Source: Paraburkholderia xenovorans LB400
Lineage (GTDB): Bacteria; Pseudomonadota; Gammaproteobacteria; Burkholderiales; Burkholderiaceae
NCBI RefSeq assembly: GCF_000013645.1
Contig: NC_007951.1
Span: 4,774,001-4,838,000, forward strand
Length of the DNA: 64,000 nucleotides
Direction: 5' to 3'
Shown: piece by piece, positions 62,201 through 64,000 of the stretch
Layout of the letters: the number at the start of each line of letters is the position of its first letter
Numbering within the stretch: position 1 is the first letter of the stretch
Made by a program: the position numbers and the translations under genes
Notes under the pieces: model-generated
The model's database searches: none
The model's input: only the letters and a program-made list of their open reading frames with translations
Told to the model about the DNA's origin: nothing

Positions 62201-63091
62201 ATGCCCACCGCCAATACCGCCAGACTGAAAGAGCAATTCGACGCCGGACTCGAAACCCGCGCCGATTTCACCATCGACCAACCAACCGAACGCTACGGCA
62301 CGGTCGACCACGCGGTATGGCAGCAGCTCTATGCGCGCCAGACAGCGCTGCTCAAAGGGCGCGTCTGTGACGAGTTTCTCGCGGGAGTCGAACGCATCGG
62401 CATGCCGGCCGACCGCGTGCCCTCCTTCGACGAGATCAATGCGAAGCTCACGCCCGCCACCGGCTGGCAGATAGTCGCCGTGCCCGGACTCGTGCCGGAC
62501 CAGGTGTTCTTCGAGCATCTGGCGAATCGCCGCTTTCCCGTCACATGGTGGATGCGCCGGCCGGATCAACTCGATTACTTGCAGGAGCCGGATTGTTTTC
62601 ATGATCTGTTCGGCCACGTGCCGCTGCTGATCAACCCGGTTTTCGCCGACTACATGCACGCGTATGGCCGCGCCGCGCTCGCCGCCAACGACGCCGGTGC
62701 GCTGCCGCTGCTCGCGCGGCTCTACTGGTACACCGTGGAGTTCGGCCTGATCCGCGACGCGGCGAGTCCGAACGGCGTGAAGATCTATGGCGCGGGAATC
62801 GTGTCGAGCAAGGGCGAAACGCTCTACAGCCAGCAAAGCGCCGCGCCGAACCGCCTTGGCTTCGACCTCGAACGCGTGATGCGCACGCGCTACCGTATCG
62901 ATACGTTCCAGAAGACTTACTTCGTGATCGACGACTTCGCGCAGTTGTTCAACGTGACGCAAACCGATTTCACGCCGCTGCTGGCAAGGCTGGCAGCCGA
63001 ACCCGCATTCGCGGCCGGCGACGTCCTCGAACACGATCGCGTGATGACACGCGGCTCGCGCGAAGGCTGGCTGGCAGACGGCGATATCTGA
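62201..63091 (+). CDS. phhA: Phenylalanine 4-monooxygenase
   Basis: This 296-residue, iron- and tetrahydropterin-dependent enzyme converts phenylalanine to tyrosine. Iron ligands are the His pair in QEPDCFHDLFGHVPLL and the Glu in YTVEFGL. It is close in length to other bacterial PhhA proteins (about 262-300). ATG 62201 is preferred because the longer open frame (from 61988) overlaps the divergent regulator gene. The ribosome site is weak. phhB follows. Confidence 0.96.
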   Translation: MPTANTARLKEQFDAGLETRADFTIDQPTERYGTVDHAVWQQLYARQTALLKGRVCDEFLAGVERIGMPADRVPSFDEINAKLTPATGWQIVAVPGLVPDQVFFEHLANRRFPVTWWMRRPDQLDYLQEPDCFHDLFGHVPLLINPVFADYMHAYGRAALAANDAGALPLLARLYWYTVEFGLIRDAASPNGVKIYGAGIVSSKGETLYSQQSAAPNRLGFDLERVMRTRYRIDTFQKTYFVIDDFAQLFNVTQTDFTPLLARLAAEPAFAAGDVLEHDRVMTRGSREGWLADGDI

Positions 63092-63146
63092 CGGGCGCGC
63101 CGGGCAGGCCCGCAGCGGGCGGGCTGCATCCGTGAAAAAATAGCGG

Positions 63147-63172
63147 ACGGGCACGCCGGCCGGCGTGCCCGT
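63147..63172. repeat. 26-bp perfect palindrome between phhA and phhB
   Basis: ACGGGCACGCCGG is followed directly by its complement CCGGCGTGCCCGT. As RNA this forms a strong stem followed by only TT, so it may be a weak attenuator or a stability element rather than a full terminator. Confidence 0.65.
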
Positions 63173-63194
63173 TTAGATCCAGCGAGGTAGCACC

Positions 63195-63485
63195 ATGATT
63201 CACAAACTGACTTCAGAAGAACGCGCCACCCAGATCGCCGCGCTGCATGGCTGGCAAGCCGCGACGGGCCGCGACGCGATCCAGCGCCAGTTCAAATTCG
63301 CCGACTTCAACGAGGCCTTCGGCTTCATGACGCGCGTCGCGATCAAGGCGCAGGAAATGGATCACCATCCGGAATGGTTCAACGTGTACGACAAGGTGGA
63401 AATCACGCTTTCCACCCATGAGGCCAATGGCGTAACCGAACGGGACATCAGACTGGCCGCGTTTATCGACAGTATTACGGCGTAA
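63195..63485 (+). CDS. phhB: Pterin-4a-carbinolamine dehydratase
   Basis: This 96-residue protein recycles the pterin cofactor used by PhhA. The family core is EMDHHPEWFNVYDKVEITLSTH. Length matches DCoH/PhhB proteins. It lies about 100 bases after phhA on the same strand, consistent with an operon. Confidence 0.96.
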   Translation: MIHKLTSEERATQIAALHGWQAATGRDAIQRQFKFADFNEAFGFMTRVAIKAQEMDHHPEWFNVYDKVEITLSTHEANGVTERDIRLAAFIDSITA

Positions 63486-63588
63486 TACAAACGGCCAGGT
63501 GCGATTCAGGCGTGTTTATGGCCGAACATTGAATAATCGGGCTGCGATGAAAGGACATTGCAGGTAATCCCTGTGCAAACCTTCAGTT

Positions 63589-63813
63589 CTACAGGCTATT
63601 CTTAAGGTGCACGTAAGATTGCCACGCAAGCTTCGCAATCCCGTCCAAACGATCCGGTGATAGCGTGTGCTGACGCTGTACAATCATCAGCGCATACGGC
63701 TTGGAGAGCGCGCTTGCCTCCTTGCACAGAACGAGTTCGTCGCCGCTCGAAGGTGAGCGGGCGCGCCAGAAGTTGATTGCGGCTTCCAGTTCGTGAATGC
63801 TTATCTCGGACAT
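63589..63813 (-). CDS. DUF3717-like small protein
   Basis: This 74-residue protein, with a start reading MSEISIHELEAAINFWRARS and SALSKPYALMIVQR, resembles a small conserved Burkholderia family (DUF3717). No function is known. It converges on phhB. Confidence 0.78.
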   Translation of the reverse strand: MSEISIHELEAAINFWRARSPSSGDELVLCKEASALSKPYALMIVQRQHTLSPDRLDGIAKLAWQSYVHLKNSL

Positions 63814-64000
63814 GACTTCGTGATCGCTCTCAAGAAAACGCCGGGCCTTCTCAGCGTTTTCCTGCCCTTGCGGGGGATTGGTGCGATGCGACAGGTCTGG
63901 GGCGCTAAGTACGCGCTTCGAGGCCGCTCGTTGCCTGCTTCGTGGCCGGCTCGCGTCAGTTCGGTACGGCCACGCCGCACGCTGCCTGTGCAGCAGGCGC
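63814..64000. other. Right-edge sequence
   Basis: I see no complete gene in the last 187 bases; it is the upstream region of the DUF3717-like gene and whatever lies past the window. Confidence 0.4.

Overview
The window reads as a stretch of a Burkholderiales main chromosome, most like Paraburkholderia or Burkholderia. The evidence is the high GC content, the gene order mnmG-rsmG-parA-parB-atpIBEFHAGDC, two perfect chromosomal parS sites, a tandem glycine riboswitch ahead of gcvTHP, the many branched-chain amino-acid (liv-type) ABC transporters, and small Burkholderia-type proteins such as the DUF3717-like one at the right end. The genus is inferred from gene content and protein style, not from a database search. 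No tRNA, rRNA, insertion sequence, prophage or CRISPR array was found.

Left part (1-16 kb): the 3' end of a diheme cytochrome c gene converges on a Rep/UvrD helicase. Next come a Gfo/Idh/MocA oxidoreductase, a small lipoprotein and an unrecognised 267-residue protein. The glycine-responsive unit follows: a consensus sigma-70-type promoter, a two-aptamer riboswitch, a terminator hairpin, then gcvT, gcvH and gcvP. Downstream are an alginate-lyase-family protein, sdaA (serine to pyruvate) and a thiamine-diphosphate enzyme of the acetolactate synthase family. The gcv and sdaA genes together describe glycine/serine breakdown.

Middle-left (15.5-31 kb): a LivK-like binding protein lies downstream of the trifunctional proline catabolic gene putA. 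The putA leader carries a 12-bp inverted repeat with a GTTGCA core in each arm. Then come a YeiH-type membrane protein overlapped by a small cysteine-rich ORF, priA, hemE, a periplasmic cyclohexadienyl dehydratase (pheC), a gap with a candidate small RNA, and an acyl-CoA synthetase.

Core (31-44 kb): the complete F1Fo ATP synthase operon, then the parAB/rsmG/mnmG segregation and translation cluster. One parS lies inside mnmG. The other is a 26-bp palindrome that also forms an intrinsic terminator for the neighbouring liv operon.

Right part (44-64 kb): two liv-type ABC operons. The first has a fused permease-ATPase and two tandem paralogous binding proteins. The second is a compact livG-livF-SBP-livH-livM operon whose LivF has Arg in place of the Walker A Lys. 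Next is a GMC oxidoreductase / methylmalonate-semialdehyde dehydrogenase / LysR module, plausibly for 3-hydroxypropionate or a related 3-hydroxy acid. A CYTH protein, an Lrp regulator divergent from phhA-phhB (phenylalanine hydroxylation) and a DUF3717-like ORF end the window.

Most of the window is conserved housekeeping DNA. I did not find a wholly new system. The points most worth checking are the parS/terminator element, the candidate sRNA near 28.6 kb, the putA leader repeat, the atypical LivF Walker A, and the overlapping cysteine-rich ORF.
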